DNA of 64,000 nt from Azospirillum sp. 47_25 (GCA_001917125.1 MNTU01000016.1:87188-151187), one strand, 5' to 3'. Numbered from the stretch's first letter, positions 9,581 through 19,011 are shown. Program-made: numbers and translations. The notes: generated by a model not told the origin, from the sequence alone.

Positions 9581-9690
9581 TACCCGCGTGCTTGAAATTC
9601 GCCATAGTTCTTATTGTCACTTGCAAGAACTGGAAACTCTTCTGCAAGAATTAACAAATCCCGCTTATGCGGAAGTCCGACTGCTTTTAA

Positions 9691-12018
9691 TTAAAGAACT
9701 TCACGGCGTCCCACATGATCAGCCGCCGATATCAGCCCTTCCTGCTCCATACGGTCAATTAATGAAGCCGCCCGGTTATAACCGATACGCAGCTTACGCT
9801 GAATATAGCTGGTTGACGCTTTCTTGTCCTGCTGAACAATCGCCACCGCCTGAGCGTAAAGGTCTTCTTCGCCTCCGCCGCCGAAATCGCCTTTGTCAAA
9901 GACTGCACCGCTGTCCTTTTCATTCAGTTCACCTGCGGTAACCCCTTCAACATATTCCGGCGCCTTCTGCGACTTGATAAACTCAACCACGCCCTCTATC
10001 TCGGCATCGCTGGCAAAAGCTCCGTGAATACGGATCGGGCGCAAACCGGCCGGCATATAAAGCATATCGCCTTTGCCCAGCAGCTGCTCGGCCCCCTGCT
10101 CACCGAGAATGGTGCGGCTGTCGATTTTGGAAGTAACCTGAAAAGAAATGCGGGTCGGGAAATTGGCCTTAATCGTACCGGTAATAACGTCAACCGACGG
10201 ACGCTGGGTTGACATAATCAGATGCAGCCCGGCCGCACGTGCCATTTGGGCCAAACGCTGAATAGCCGCCTCAACTTCTTTGCCGGCCACCAGCATCAGG
10301 TCGGCCATTTCATCCACCACAATCACAATATAAGGCAACGGGGTCAAATCCAGCTCCTGCTCTTCATAGATAGGTTTGCCGGTTTCGCTGTCAAATCCGG
10401 TTTGAACCGTTCGCTTAACCGATTTTCCGCTGGCCCGCAGCTCGGCCAGTTTTTGGTTATAGCCGGCAATATTGCGCACATTCAGCTGCGCCATTGCCCG
10501 ATAGCGGTCTTCCATCTCCTTAACCGCCCATTTCAAACCGATAACCGCCTTGGCCGGGTCGGTAATAACCGGAGTCAACAGATGCGGAATCCCGTTATAC
10601 ATTGAAAATTCAAGCATTTTCGGGTCAATCATAATCAATTTGCATTCTTCCGGACGCATACGGAACAACAATGATAAAATCATTGAATTGACCCCCACGG
10701 ATTTACCGGAACCGGTCGTACCGGCAACCAGCAAGTGCGGCATTTTGCTCAAATCGGCATACACATCTTTGCCGCCGATGTCTTTGCCCAAAACAACGTT
10801 CAGCTCATTTTTGGAATTCATAAAATCCGGATCTTCAAACAAATCGCGCAGCCAAACCGTTTCACGGTTTTTGTTCGGCAATTCAATACCGATGGTATTG
10901 CAGCCCGGAACCACCGCAATACGAACCGAAATCACCGACATCGAACGGGCAATATCATCGGCCAAACCGATAACCCGGGCCGACTTGGTTCCCGGCGCCG
11001 GTTCAAGCTCATATAACGTAACCACCGGTCCCGGACGAACCTTCACAATTTTGCCGTTGACGCCGAACTCCTGCAACACGCTTTCCAATTCCCGGGCAAT
11101 ATTGTCCAGCTCTTCTTTGCTGACATTGTTACCGCCCTTGTCTTTCGGACGTTTCAGCAAATCAACGCTCGGACGTTGATAACCGTCATCCGAAACATCT
11201 CCTTTCGGCATATTCTTCTCCTTGCGAAGCGGCGCTTTGTCCGCCGGTTTTTCCTCCCGCGCCGCAATCTGACGTTCGCCAAATCCCGGTTCAATCCGTT
11301 CTTCTTCAGCTTTCGCTTTGGCTTTACCCGCTTTGCGGCTTTTCTTGGCCGGTTTGTCCGCCTCTTCCGGCAAATACGGACGCTTGCGGAAACTGAACAT
11401 CAGCGCAAAAGCTGATTTGAAAGCCTTCAGAACCTTCCAAACCGCCAATGCCGCGGTACGAATACCTTTCCACCAGGTTTTATAAGTAATTCCCATAACA
11501 TAATCAAAAGCGAGCCAGGCCAGCAACAGCAAAATGGCCCCAACCCATACCTGCGCATAACCGTATTTATAAATAATGCTGATAAAACTCATCAAATGGC
11601 GGCTTAAAAATTTTCCCATAAATCCGCCCATTTCGAAAGCGCCCATCCACGAAGGAAGCAAGGCCAGAAATGCGGCAAAAAAATTAACTCCCAAAATCCA
11701 GGCCGCCGTCCGGCTGTACGGATGCAAAAATTCTTTTTGCCGCAGCAGCGTATAGCCCCAAACCGGAAAAGCCAGTAGAAATACCGGCAAGGCCAAACCA
11801 AAACTCTTTAAAACACAATCGGCAAGATAAGCTCCCGGATAACCAAGATAGTTACGCACCGGCAGCACCCCTGCGGCATTGGCACCGGGATCCTGAGGAT
11901 GATAACCCGCCACGGCGGCAAAAACCGCAATAAAAATTAAAATAAGAATCAGCCCGCCCAAGCGTTCAATCAGCCGCCGCATTAAAGATTTTTGTTTTTT
12001 GGTTTTCTTTTTAGCCAT
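9691..12018 (-). CDS. ftsK: DNA translocase FtsK
   Basis: About 775-residue membrane-anchored DNA pump that clears the septum and helps resolve chromosome dimers with XerCD. It has four N-terminal membrane helices, a charged Lys/Glu-rich linker (about residues 220-300), the motor with Walker A GTTGSGKSVGVNS and Walker B IVVDEMADLM, and a C-terminal winged-helix gamma domain (TSYIQRKLRIGYNRAASLID) that reads KOPS. I prefer the start at 12018 because AGGTGAG lies 5 nt upstream; an in-frame ATG at 12051 would add 11 residues. xerD is at 23.2 kb. Confidence 0.96.
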   Translation of the reverse strand: MAKKKTKKQKSLMRRLIERLGGLILILIFIAVFAAVAGYHPQDPGANAAGVLPVRNYLGYPGAYLADCVLKSFGLALPVFLLAFPVWGYTLLRQKEFLHPYSRTAAWILGVNFFAAFLALLPSWMGAFEMGGFMGKFLSRHLMSFISIIYKYGYAQVWVGAILLLLAWLAFDYVMGITYKTWWKGIRTAALAVWKVLKAFKSAFALMFSFRKRPYLPEEADKPAKKSRKAGKAKAKAEEERIEPGFGERQIAAREEKPADKAPLRKEKNMPKGDVSDDGYQRPSVDLLKRPKDKGGNNVSKEELDNIARELESVLQEFGVNGKIVKVRPGPVVTLYELEPAPGTKSARVIGLADDIARSMSVISVRIAVVPGCNTIGIELPNKNRETVWLRDLFEDPDFMNSKNELNVVLGKDIGGKDVYADLSKMPHLLVAGTTGSGKSVGVNSMILSLLFRMRPEECKLIMIDPKMLEFSMYNGIPHLLTPVITDPAKAVIGLKWAVKEMEDRYRAMAQLNVRNIAGYNQKLAELRASGKSVKRTVQTGFDSETGKPIYEEQELDLTPLPYIVIVVDEMADLMLVAGKEVEAAIQRLAQMARAAGLHLIMSTQRPSVDVITGTIKANFPTRISFQVTSKIDSRTILGEQGAEQLLGKGDMLYMPAGLRPIRIHGAFASDAEIEGVVEFIKSQKAPEYVEGVTAGELNEKDSGAVFDKGDFGGGGEEDLYAQAVAIVQQDKKASTSYIQRKLRIGYNRAASLIDRMEQEGLISAADHVGRREVL

Positions 12019-12133
12019 TTTTCTCACCTGTTTATCCGAAATTAAGCCCATTATAGTCAGAAATCATCAACAGATTATTAATTTTGCAAAAATCCCCGCT
12101 GCCGCAAACCTCTGACTAACCGCGGATTAAAAC

Positions 12134-12161
12134 TTGACTTTTTGCACAAAAACGCTAAACC
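12134..12161 (+). promoter_or_regulatory. Possible promoter of fabD-fabG
   Basis: TTGACT at 12134-12139 with TAAACC 16 bp downstream, about 40 bp before fabD. The -10 match is weak. Confidence 0.3.
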
Positions 12162-12199
12162 TGAACAGTACATATGAATAACAAATAGAGGTTTTTTAG

Positions 12200-13144
12200 A
12201 TGAAATATACCTTTGTATTCCCCGGCCAGGGTTCACAATTTGTCGGCATGGGGAAAGAACTTGCCGATAATTTTCAGTCGGCACGGGACGTATTTCAAGA
12301 AGTCAACGACGCTGTTTCTCAGGATTTGTTCAAATTGATGGTTGAAGGGCCGGAACACGAGCTGACGCTCACCGCCAATGCCCAGCCTGCCCTTATGGCC
12401 AATTCCATGGCCGTCGTTCGCGTATTGGAAAAAGATTTCGGAATTAAACTGAAAGACAAAGCCAGCTTTGTCGCCGGACATTCTTTGGGTGAATATTCGG
12501 CTGCTTGCGCTGCCGGCGTCTTCTCTCTGCGCGATACCGCAAAACTGTTGCGGACCCGCGGTGAAGCTATGCAACAGGCCGTCCCGGTCGGGGTCGGCGG
12601 CATGGCTGCTGTGATTGGCGTTTCTTATCAGGATGTCCAGGCTTTGGCTGAAGCCTGCGCTGACGATAACAACCTTTGTGTTGCCGCCAATGACAATGCT
12701 GACGGCCAGGTCGTCCTTTCCGGACATATGGCCGCCATCGACAAAGCCGTTGAAATTGCCTCTGAATTCGGAGCCAAGCGCTGTATCAAACTTCCGGTCA
12801 GCGCACCTTTCCACAGTCCTCTGATGCAGCCTGCGGCTGAAGTTATGGCTAAAGCTCTGGCAGAAGTCGAAGCTCATAAAGCTGAAATTCCGCTCATTGC
12901 CAATGTTTTGGCAACGGCTATCAGCGATGAAAAAGAAATTGTCAAACATCTGATTGAACAGGTAACCGGGTCGGTCCGCTGGCGTGAAAGCGTCAATTAT
13001 ATGGCTGATCAGGGCGTCACCGACGTTGTTGAACTCGGCGCCGGCAAAGTTCTCTCGGGAATTATTAAGCGCAGCCATAAAGAAATAAACGCCGTCTCGG
13101 TCAGCTCCGTCGCCGAAATCGAGGCTCTGGCAAAAGATTTATAA
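12200..13144 (+). CDS. fabD: Malonyl-CoA:ACP transacylase FabD
   Basis: 314-residue enzyme that loads malonate onto acyl carrier protein for fatty-acid synthesis. It begins with YTFVFPGQGSQFVGMG, has the nucleophile motif GHSLGEYSA near residue 93, and the catalytic histidine region PVSAPFHSPLMQPA near residue 200. Length is typical. It is followed 25 bp later by fabG on the same strand. Confidence 0.97.
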   Translation: MKYTFVFPGQGSQFVGMGKELADNFQSARDVFQEVNDAVSQDLFKLMVEGPEHELTLTANAQPALMANSMAVVRVLEKDFGIKLKDKASFVAGHSLGEYSAACAAGVFSLRDTAKLLRTRGEAMQQAVPVGVGGMAAVIGVSYQDVQALAEACADDNNLCVAANDNADGQVVLSGHMAAIDKAVEIASEFGAKRCIKLPVSAPFHSPLMQPAAEVMAKALAEVEAHKAEIPLIANVLATAISDEKEIVKHLIEQVTGSVRWRESVNYMADQGVTDVVELGAGKVLSGIIKRSHKEINAVSVSSVAEIEALAKDL

Positions 13145-13169
13145 CTCGAACAACAAAAGGAACTTATTT

Positions 13170-13907
13170 ATGTTTGAATTACATGACAAAGTAGCTCTCA
13201 TCACCGGTGCCGCCGGCGGTTTGGGTGATAAAATTGCCCGCACTCTGCACAAACAGGGTGCCACACTGGCTCTGACCGACATGCGTGCTGAACCGATGGA
13301 AAAACTGAAAGCCGAACTGGGCGACCGCGTTGAAGTCTTCACCGCTAACCTGACTAACCCGGAAGATGTTAAAAATCTGGTTGCTCAGGTTGAAGAAAAA
13401 CTCGGCCGTATCGATATTCTGGTAAACAATGCCGGCTTAACCCGCGACAATCTGTTTATCCGTATGAGCGATGAAGATTGGCAGCTGGTTTTGGACGTTA
13501 ACCTGTCCGCCGGTTTCAAATTGGCTAAAGCTGCCGTCCGCGGCATGATGAAACGCCGTTTCGGCCGCATCATCGGCATTGCTTCCGTCGTCGGTGTTAC
13601 CGGCAACGCCGGACAGGCTAACTATTCTGCCTCCAAAGCCGGTATGATTGCCATGAACAAATGTCTGGCTCAGGAAGTCGGTTCCCGCGGTATTACCGTC
13701 AACTCCATCGCACCGGGCTTTATTCGTACCCCGATGACCGATGTTCTGCCTGAAGATGTAAAAGCTGCTTTGCTGGCAAAAATCCCCGAAGGCAAACTCG
13801 GCGAAGCTCAGGACATCGCTAACGTTGTTGCTTTCTTGGCTTCTGATGAAGCTCAATACATTACCGGCCAAACCATTAATATCAACGGCGGTATGGCTAT
13901 GATCTAA
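13170..13907 (+). CDS. fabG: 3-oxoacyl-ACP reductase FabG
   Basis: 245-residue short-chain dehydrogenase of the fatty-acid elongation cycle. NADPH-binding TGAAGGLG is near residue 12, NNAG near 88, and the catalytic YSASKAG near residue 150 with the preceding Ser in GIASVVG. The C-terminal end TGQTININGGMAM is standard. acpP and fabF, which normally follow, are missing; a long hairpin ends the unit instead. Confidence 0.97.
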   Translation: MFELHDKVALITGAAGGLGDKIARTLHKQGATLALTDMRAEPMEKLKAELGDRVEVFTANLTNPEDVKNLVAQVEEKLGRIDILVNNAGLTRDNLFIRMSDEDWQLVLDVNLSAGFKLAKAAVRGMMKRRFGRIIGIASVVGVTGNAGQANYSASKAGMIAMNKCLAQEVGSRGITVNSIAPGFIRTPMTDVLPEDVKAALLAKIPEGKLGEAQDIANVVAFLASDEAQYITGQTININGGMAMI

Positions 13908-13921
13908 TTGCTCCGGCAATT

Positions 13922-13966
13922 TAACACAATACCCCTCTGAATTTACTTCAGAGGGGTATTGTGTTA
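13922..13966 (+). terminator. Very long perfect hairpin after fabG
   Basis: Two 20-bp arms (13922-13941 and 13947-13966) are perfectly complementary around the 5-nt loop TTTAC. The hairpin starts 15 bp after the fabG stop. There is no T-run after it on either strand, so it may stabilise the mRNA 3' end or act as an atypical terminator. The rest of 13967-14156 shows nothing I recognise. Confidence 0.65.
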
Positions 13967-14156
13967 CTAATCAGTTATCTTCCGATACAGTCGTAATCTT
14001 TACTCCTTTTTACACAATCATCAACGTTTCGGAATGTCAAAAAACTTTTCATTAATCCTCCGTCAAACAACTGGCCGGATACTCCCAACTTCCGCTTAAC
14101 TTTCCGCAATTCGCTGCCACAAAATAAAAATCACAACAGCTGACTTAATAGATTTT

Positions 14157-14570
14157 TTACTGATAACATATTTCAGGATATTCCCATTCACCTTCTAATT
14201 TGAAGCAATCTTTTACTTCAAAACCAAAATCACAGTAACCGTATTTCAAATTTAAGGGCGCATTATATTTTTTGCAAAGCTCTTTATCTAACAAATCTAA
14301 TTTTTCCCGGTCACAATCCGCCGTTTTATCTGCACAAGCCCTAAATAATCTTCTGTATTCCTCATCCATATAAATACAACCATTAACTTCATTCCATGTC
14401 AAACAGTCATCTCGGCAGCGTTTTTCATTATAATCCCAAACTTTCCCGTTTTCGGCACAATCCCCGACCTCATCAAAGACATAACCAATCACCATCGCCC
14501 AAAACAACATCGGCGGAATAATAACCAACAACCAAAAAACGTAACGCAAAATATTTAAAAATCTTTTCAT
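14157..14570 (-). CDS. Cysteine-rich membrane-anchored small protein, unknown
   Basis: 137-residue protein that I do not recognise. Residues 4-28 form one hydrophobic helix (LRYVFWLLVIIPPMLFWAMV), after which the chain is polar with about ten cysteines, consistent with a disulfide-rich periplasmic domain. I chose ATG at 14570 because GGTGA lies 5 nt upstream; the frame could begin at TTG 14582. It follows the gene at 14576 after 5 bp, so they are co-transcribed. The region is clearly more AT-rich than its neighbours. A role as an immunity or inhibitor partner of the upstream product is a guess from the arrangement only. Confidence 0.6.
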   Translation of the reverse strand: MKRFLNILRYVFWLLVIIPPMLFWAMVIGYVFDEVGDCAENGKVWDYNEKRCRDDCLTWNEVNGCIYMDEEYRRLFRACADKTADCDREKLDLLDKELCKKYNAPLNLKYGYCDFGFEVKDCFKLEGEWEYPEICYQ

Positions 14571-14575
14571 TCTAA

Positions 14576-15025
14576 TCACCAATATTTTTGGGGGAAACTT
14601 TTATTATACTCACGGAAATCAGCACAAGCTTCTTGTGGAGAGGCATAATTATAATTTTTAGCGCGGTCACGGCCGATTCTATTAATATCTAAATCATGCT
14701 TCATGTCTGCTTCTGCTGCATCTTTGCTTAACCCTTTATATCCCCTATTAAAATAATAATCAAACAACTCCTTTTCATTACCCAAAACTTCTGCCGTACG
14801 CTCTCCCCATTTTCCTCTTTGCGTTGCTTTGTAATTAGCTTTACAATGATGATAATCATCAAGATTTACATAACCATGCTTTTTCATCTGCCAATATTCT
14901 TCAGACATATCCCCCACGGCACCGGTTATCTGATTCCAAGCGTCTTTTGTTTCCTCCAATAAGTTCTGACGTGTAAAATCTCCAGTTACAGAAGTCTTTT
15001 CTGCAGATCGATTTAATCCCCCCAT
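14576..15025 (-). CDS. Small unknown protein with YHHCKANY motif
   Basis: 149-residue protein without signal peptide or membrane helix. The central part has YHHCKANYKATQRGKWGERTA, then a Glu/Asp-rich helix ending in DLDINRIGRDRA and a C-terminal ADFREYNKSFP. The HxCKAN...G..GE...AD...N..GR spacing reminds me of small C-terminal domains found in phage and Rhs-like proteins, but I cannot name the family. I chose ATG at 15025 (AAGGAC upstream); an open frame extends upstream to 15181 but through AT-rich promoter-like DNA. It is operonic with the cysteine-rich membrane protein downstream and divergent from the XRE gene at 15236. Confidence 0.6.
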   Translation of the reverse strand: MGGLNRSAEKTSVTGDFTRQNLLEETKDAWNQITGAVGDMSEEYWQMKKHGYVNLDDYHHCKANYKATQRGKWGERTAEVLGNEKELFDYYFNRGYKGLSKDAAEADMKHDLDINRIGRDRAKNYNYASPQEACADFREYNKSFPQKYW

Positions 15026-15149
15026 AATACTGTCCTTTCTAAATTTGTAATTGAATAAATCAGACATTGCCACAATCTTTAAATCACAAAAAAACCATTT
15101 ACAACTTTTAAAATATACATTACAGAATAAACACCTATAAGAATATATA

Positions 15150-15193
15150 AATCTTATATAAGTAATATACGATTTTCGCATAAATATAAGATT
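15150..15193. promoter_or_regulatory. Inverted repeat in divergent promoter region (possible XRE operator)
   Basis: AATCTTATA at 15150-15158 and TATAAGATT at 15185-15193 are perfect 9-bp inverted repeats. The palindrome CTTATATAAG at 15153-15162 and a further TATAAG at 15136 lie in the same stretch. The site sits between the divergent genes starting at 15025 and 15236 and is a natural place for the XRE protein to bind. Confidence 0.35.
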
Positions 15194-15235
15194 GACTTAA
15201 TTTAGATCCTGATAATTTTTTTAGGATTTTCCATC

Positions 15236-15478
15236 ATGACTAAATCGGTTTTTACCACAGAGTACCGGATTTTTTTAAAACTGCTGATTGAAGAACGTAA
15301 AAGAGCCGGATTGACTCAAACTCTGCTGGCCCAAAAACTGGAACAGTCTCAGCCCTACGTTGCCAAATATGAAAAAGGCGTCCGGCGCCTTGATTTGATT
15401 GAGTTTCTGGAAATTGCCGATGCTATCGGCTTCAACCCTTTTGACTTTCTGAGCAAGTTATTTAAACGTTTCCAATAA
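15236..15478 (+). CDS. XRE-family helix-turn-helix regulator
   Basis: 80-residue single-domain DNA-binding protein. The helix-turn-helix is RAGLTQTLLAQKLEQSQPYV followed by KYEKGVRRLDLIEFLEIADA, a standard Cro/CI-type arrangement. It is divergent from the two-gene module at 14.16-15.03 kb and separated from it by about 210 bp of very AT-rich DNA with inverted repeats, so it probably controls that module and itself. Confidence 0.85.
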   Translation: MTKSVFTTEYRIFLKLLIEERKRAGLTQTLLAQKLEQSQPYVAKYEKGVRRLDLIEFLEIADAIGFNPFDFLSKLFKRFQ

Positions 15479-15595
15479 TCAAAACCATCTTCCGCTTACC
15501 AAATCTTCATATATTTTGCAATATATGCAAAATAATGATTCCATTTCTAATAAAATTGGATATAATCGCCTCGATAAAGCTAGCTAGAAAATTTA

Positions 15596-16723
15596 ATGAA
15601 AAAACTAAACAAATATATAGTAACCCAAATTATGATTGGCTTTCTGTTGGTGACGTTCTCGCTGATGTCCATCATCTGGCTGACCCAATCGCTGCGTTTT
15701 GTGGAACTGGTTACCAATAAGGGGCTTCCGGTTATTTTGTTCGTCAAAATGACCTCTTTGCTGATGCCCCGCATATTTGTCATTCTTTCGCCGATAGCCC
15801 TGTTTGTGGCAATATTGTTCGTGTACAACCGTATGCTTTCCGACCGGGAACTGGTTGTCATGAAAGCCGCCGGCATCAGCCCCTGGGCCGGAGCCAAACC
15901 GGCAATTTATGTCGGCATTTTCATGTCTTTTTTTAACATCTATACCAACAATATCATCATTCCCGCCGCCGAAAAAGCTTTTAACGAACTGGAATGGGAA
16001 GTCAAAAATGACGTCTCCCACCTGATGTTCCGGGAAGGCGAATTCACCACGCTCCAATATAATCTGACCGTATTCATCACCACCCATGAAAAAGACGGAT
16101 CGGTCTCCGGCATTCTTGTCAACGACGAACGTGACCCGGACAGCAAAATGAGCATCTCCGCCGAAAAGGGACGCATTGTTTACACCGACAAGGGCCCCCG
16201 CCTGATTATGGTTAACGGCGTCCGTCAGGAAATCAACAAGAAAAGCGGACAGTTCTCTTCTCTCTCTTTTGACCGTTATTCGGTAGATTTCGGCAGTCAA
16301 AACAAAACCAAGGAAAAAGAAACCGGCGCCCGGGAAAAAACACTTTGGGAATTGCTGAACGCCCGCAGCGATCCCAGCCTGACTCCGGCGGAAGTCAACC
16401 GCTATATTGTTGAAGGAAACAAACGCATCCTGACCCCTCTTTACAATCTGGTCTTTGCCCTGATGGCCTGCACCGGGCTGCTGGTCGGCAACTTTAACCG
16501 CCGCGGACAAAACAAAATCATTTCAATGTCTATCATTTCCATGGTTACGGTTCAGGCCTGCGACCTCATATTCGGCAATCTGGCGGCTAAACATCTTTAT
16601 TGGCTTCCCTTGCTTTACCTGAACTTTATATTGCCTCTGACGGCTTGCATTTATCTCCTTTTGTTCTATAATCCGGCATTCTTTGTCCATCGTAAAAAAC
16701 CCGGAGAACTTATGGATGACTAA
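15596..16723 (+). CDS. lptF: LPS export ABC transporter permease (LptF/LptG family)
   Basis: 375-residue YjgP/YjgQ family permease of the LptBFG complex that extracts LPS from the inner membrane. Three N-terminal helices (starting KYIVTQIMIGFLLVTFSL), a periplasmic beta-jellyroll of about 170 residues, and three C-terminal helices are visible. In most alphaproteobacteria lptF and lptG are adjacent here; only one permease gene is present and it runs directly into lptD with an 8-bp overlap. Assignment to LptF rather than LptG rests on position as the first gene and is not certain. Confidence 0.85.
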   Translation: MKKLNKYIVTQIMIGFLLVTFSLMSIIWLTQSLRFVELVTNKGLPVILFVKMTSLLMPRIFVILSPIALFVAILFVYNRMLSDRELVVMKAAGISPWAGAKPAIYVGIFMSFFNIYTNNIIIPAAEKAFNELEWEVKNDVSHLMFREGEFTTLQYNLTVFITTHEKDGSVSGILVNDERDPDSKMSISAEKGRIVYTDKGPRLIMVNGVRQEINKKSGQFSSLSFDRYSVDFGSQNKTKEKETGAREKTLWELLNARSDPSLTPAEVNRYIVEGNKRILTPLYNLVFALMACTGLLVGNFNRRGQNKIISMSIISMVTVQACDLIFGNLAAKHLYWLPLLYLNFILPLTACIYLLLFYNPAFFVHRKKPGELMDD

Positions 16724-18992
16724 ACCAGGTCTCTTACATATCCTGCTGCTGGCCGGAAGCATACTCAGCTCCGGAGCGGTTTGGGCTGCCGATCTGAAAG
16801 AAACCGTCCCCGGAACAAAATACAGCAAAGTCTCCCCCAAACCCTACGGCGAACTGGAACAAAATCCCAACATCACCAATTTCATGACGCCGATGCCGGT
16901 ACAAAAACAAACCAAGGAAATCTACTTCAGCGCCAATGAAATGGAAAACAACCGAAATCTGGATACGATTACGGCTATCGGCGATGTTAACATTATCCGC
17001 GAAGGATTGACGCTGAATGCGGACAAAGTGGTTTACAACCAACGTGACGATGTTGTTACCGCCATCGGCAACGTCCGCATGATAGACGCCGAAAACAACG
17101 TTGTTTTTTCTGATTATGTGGTTTTAACCAACCAAATGTCTCAGGGCGAAATGGAAAATATCAAAATCATCATGAAAGATGAAAGCCGCATCGCCGCCCG
17201 CCGCGTCAGAACCATGAGCAACAAAAACAAAATTATGAACAACGCGGTTTATTCCCCCTGTGACGTCTGCACCGCCAAACCCAATCCGCTCTGGCAGCTC
17301 AAAGCCCGCAAAATCAAACATGATGCCGAAAGCCAAAACGTCTATTACAAAGATGCCGTACTTGAAATCAAAGGTTTTCCGGTTTTCTATACTCCGTTTT
17401 TATCACATCCGGATCCGAACGTCTCGCGGCGATCGGGATTTTTGATTCCCGGGTTCGGTTCCAGCAGCTATCTTGACGCTTATTTGCAGCCCAAATATTT
17501 TTGGGACATTTCACCGCATGAAGATTTGACCCTCGCTCCCTATATCAGCACCAATCACGGACTGATTATGAACGGCACCTATCGCCGCTATTTTGAACGC
17601 GGCTATTTAACAACGCAGGGGTCGATTATGCGGGATCAGGACGACGACGAAACCCGCGGCAACTTATATGTCAAATCCCGTTACGAACTCAATGATTATT
17701 GGGTTTCCGATTTGGATTTAAACTATGTTTCGGATTCTTTATATCTGAAAGACCTCTCCCTGCCCAAAAAAGAAGATGCCTGGTTAACCTCAAGCGCCAA
17801 ACTGCAGGGATTTGACAACCGCAATTATGCCGCCATCGAAGCTTATTACTACAAACTCATCAGTTATGACCTCCGTGTGCTTGACAGCCAGGAGTTTCAG
17901 CGCCGCAAATACGACAAACCGTATGCCATTCCGTTAATCACTTATGAAAACATCAGCGAACCCGGAAGCCACGGTGCTTACTTCAAAAACACTTTCGATT
18001 TTGCCTCCGTAATGCGGGATCAGGATGTCAGTTCGCAAAGACTGTCCATGATAAATTCATGGAATTTGCCTTACACCAGCCCTTACGGCGAAAAATACCG
18101 TTTGGTTGCTTCGGTAAAATCAGATTTGTATTATGTTGACAATTATACCAACCCCGACAAAGAAAAATTCACCGGCGAAGTCGGACGTGTCTTCCCGCAA
18201 TTGGGTTTGGAATGGAAAATGCCGTTTGTTCGTGCCACCGAAACCTCCCGCCATATTGTCGAGCCGGTAATCGTTGCCGTTGCGGCTCCTAACGGCGGCA
18301 ATAAAATAGACAAGATTCCCAATGAAGACAGCCAAAACTCCGAACTCGACGACACCAACGTCCTTGATATCGACCGCTATGCCGGCTACGACCGCAACGA
18401 TACCGGCAGCCGCATCAGTTACGGTATCAACTGGAGTCCTTACGGAACTGTTATGGGACGTACCCAGGCATTCATCGCTCAAAGCTACAAATTCAGCAAT
18501 AAAGAAGGTTTTGCTCCCAGTGATGATGAAAACTGGCGTTTCAGTGACTATGTCGGTCATATCTATGCCAACCCGAACCAATATCTGGACATGAACTACC
18601 GTTTCCGTTTTGACAAAGACGATTTGGAAATGAAATACAGCGAACTGGCCGCCCGCATCGGCCCCGACATTCTCCACACTTATGTTTCCTACATTTATCT
18701 GCAGGGAAATGAAGCAACTCTGGCAGAAAACATCAGCGAACGCAAAGAATTATACCTGGCTGTCGGCTCCCGCCTGACCCGTGACTGGACAATCAGCATT
18801 TACAACCGCCAGGATTTGACCAAAGGCGGCGGCTCGCTAGAACACGGAGGTTCGCTAGCCTATGAAGACGAATGCATCAAAGTTGTCGGCAATCTGCACC
18901 GCTACGATTCAACCGACCCCGAAGACGAAAACGACTATGAATTCACCGTTTCGCTCTATCTGAAAACATTAGGCGGCGTGGGTTCAAAATAA
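16716..18992 (+). CDS. lptD: LPS-assembly protein LptD
   Basis: 758-residue outer-membrane LPS translocon. A signal peptide covers residues 1-24 (hydrophobic core LLHILLLAGSILSSGAVWA). An OstA beta-jellyroll follows (YFSANEMENNRNLDTITAIG and VVYNQRDDVVTAIGNV), then the LptD barrel domain with CDVCTAKPNPLWQLKA and FYTPFLSHPDPNVSRRSGFLIP. ATG at 16716 is chosen: it gives a clean signal peptide and has GGAG upstream. Only the CDVC pair is a conspicuous cysteine cluster, so the disulfide pattern differs from E. coli LptD. It is followed by surA. Confidence 0.95.
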   Translation: MTKPGLLHILLLAGSILSSGAVWAADLKETVPGTKYSKVSPKPYGELEQNPNITNFMTPMPVQKQTKEIYFSANEMENNRNLDTITAIGDVNIIREGLTLNADKVVYNQRDDVVTAIGNVRMIDAENNVVFSDYVVLTNQMSQGEMENIKIIMKDESRIAARRVRTMSNKNKIMNNAVYSPCDVCTAKPNPLWQLKARKIKHDAESQNVYYKDAVLEIKGFPVFYTPFLSHPDPNVSRRSGFLIPGFGSSSYLDAYLQPKYFWDISPHEDLTLAPYISTNHGLIMNGTYRRYFERGYLTTQGSIMRDQDDDETRGNLYVKSRYELNDYWVSDLDLNYVSDSLYLKDLSLPKKEDAWLTSSAKLQGFDNRNYAAIEAYYYKLISYDLRVLDSQEFQRRKYDKPYAIPLITYENISEPGSHGAYFKNTFDFASVMRDQDVSSQRLSMINSWNLPYTSPYGEKYRLVASVKSDLYYVDNYTNPDKEKFTGEVGRVFPQLGLEWKMPFVRATETSRHIVEPVIVAVAAPNGGNKIDKIPNEDSQNSELDDTNVLDIDRYAGYDRNDTGSRISYGINWSPYGTVMGRTQAFIAQSYKFSNKEGFAPSDDENWRFSDYVGHIYANPNQYLDMNYRFRFDKDDLEMKYSELAARIGPDILHTYVSYIYLQGNEATLAENISERKELYLAVGSRLTRDWTISIYNRQDLTKGGGSLEHGGSLAYEDECIKVVGNLHRYDSTDPEDENDYEFTVSLYLKTLGGVGSK

Positions 18993-19011
18993 CCGCTACA
19001 GGAGAACACAA

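Noticed and set aside
9661..9690. Small palindrome CCGCTTATGCGG after ftsK
   Set aside because: The stem is short and there is no T-run in the minus direction, so I do not call it a terminator.
15026..15181. N-terminal extension of the YHHCKANY protein
   Set aside because: The extension is encoded by very AT-rich promoter-like DNA and gives an unlikely Cys/Phe/Tyr-rich leader; ATG 15025 has a good ribosome-binding site.
16683..16715. Upstream extension of lptD
   Set aside because: It would add 11 residues ahead of a signal peptide that begins well at 16716, and would increase overlap with lptF.
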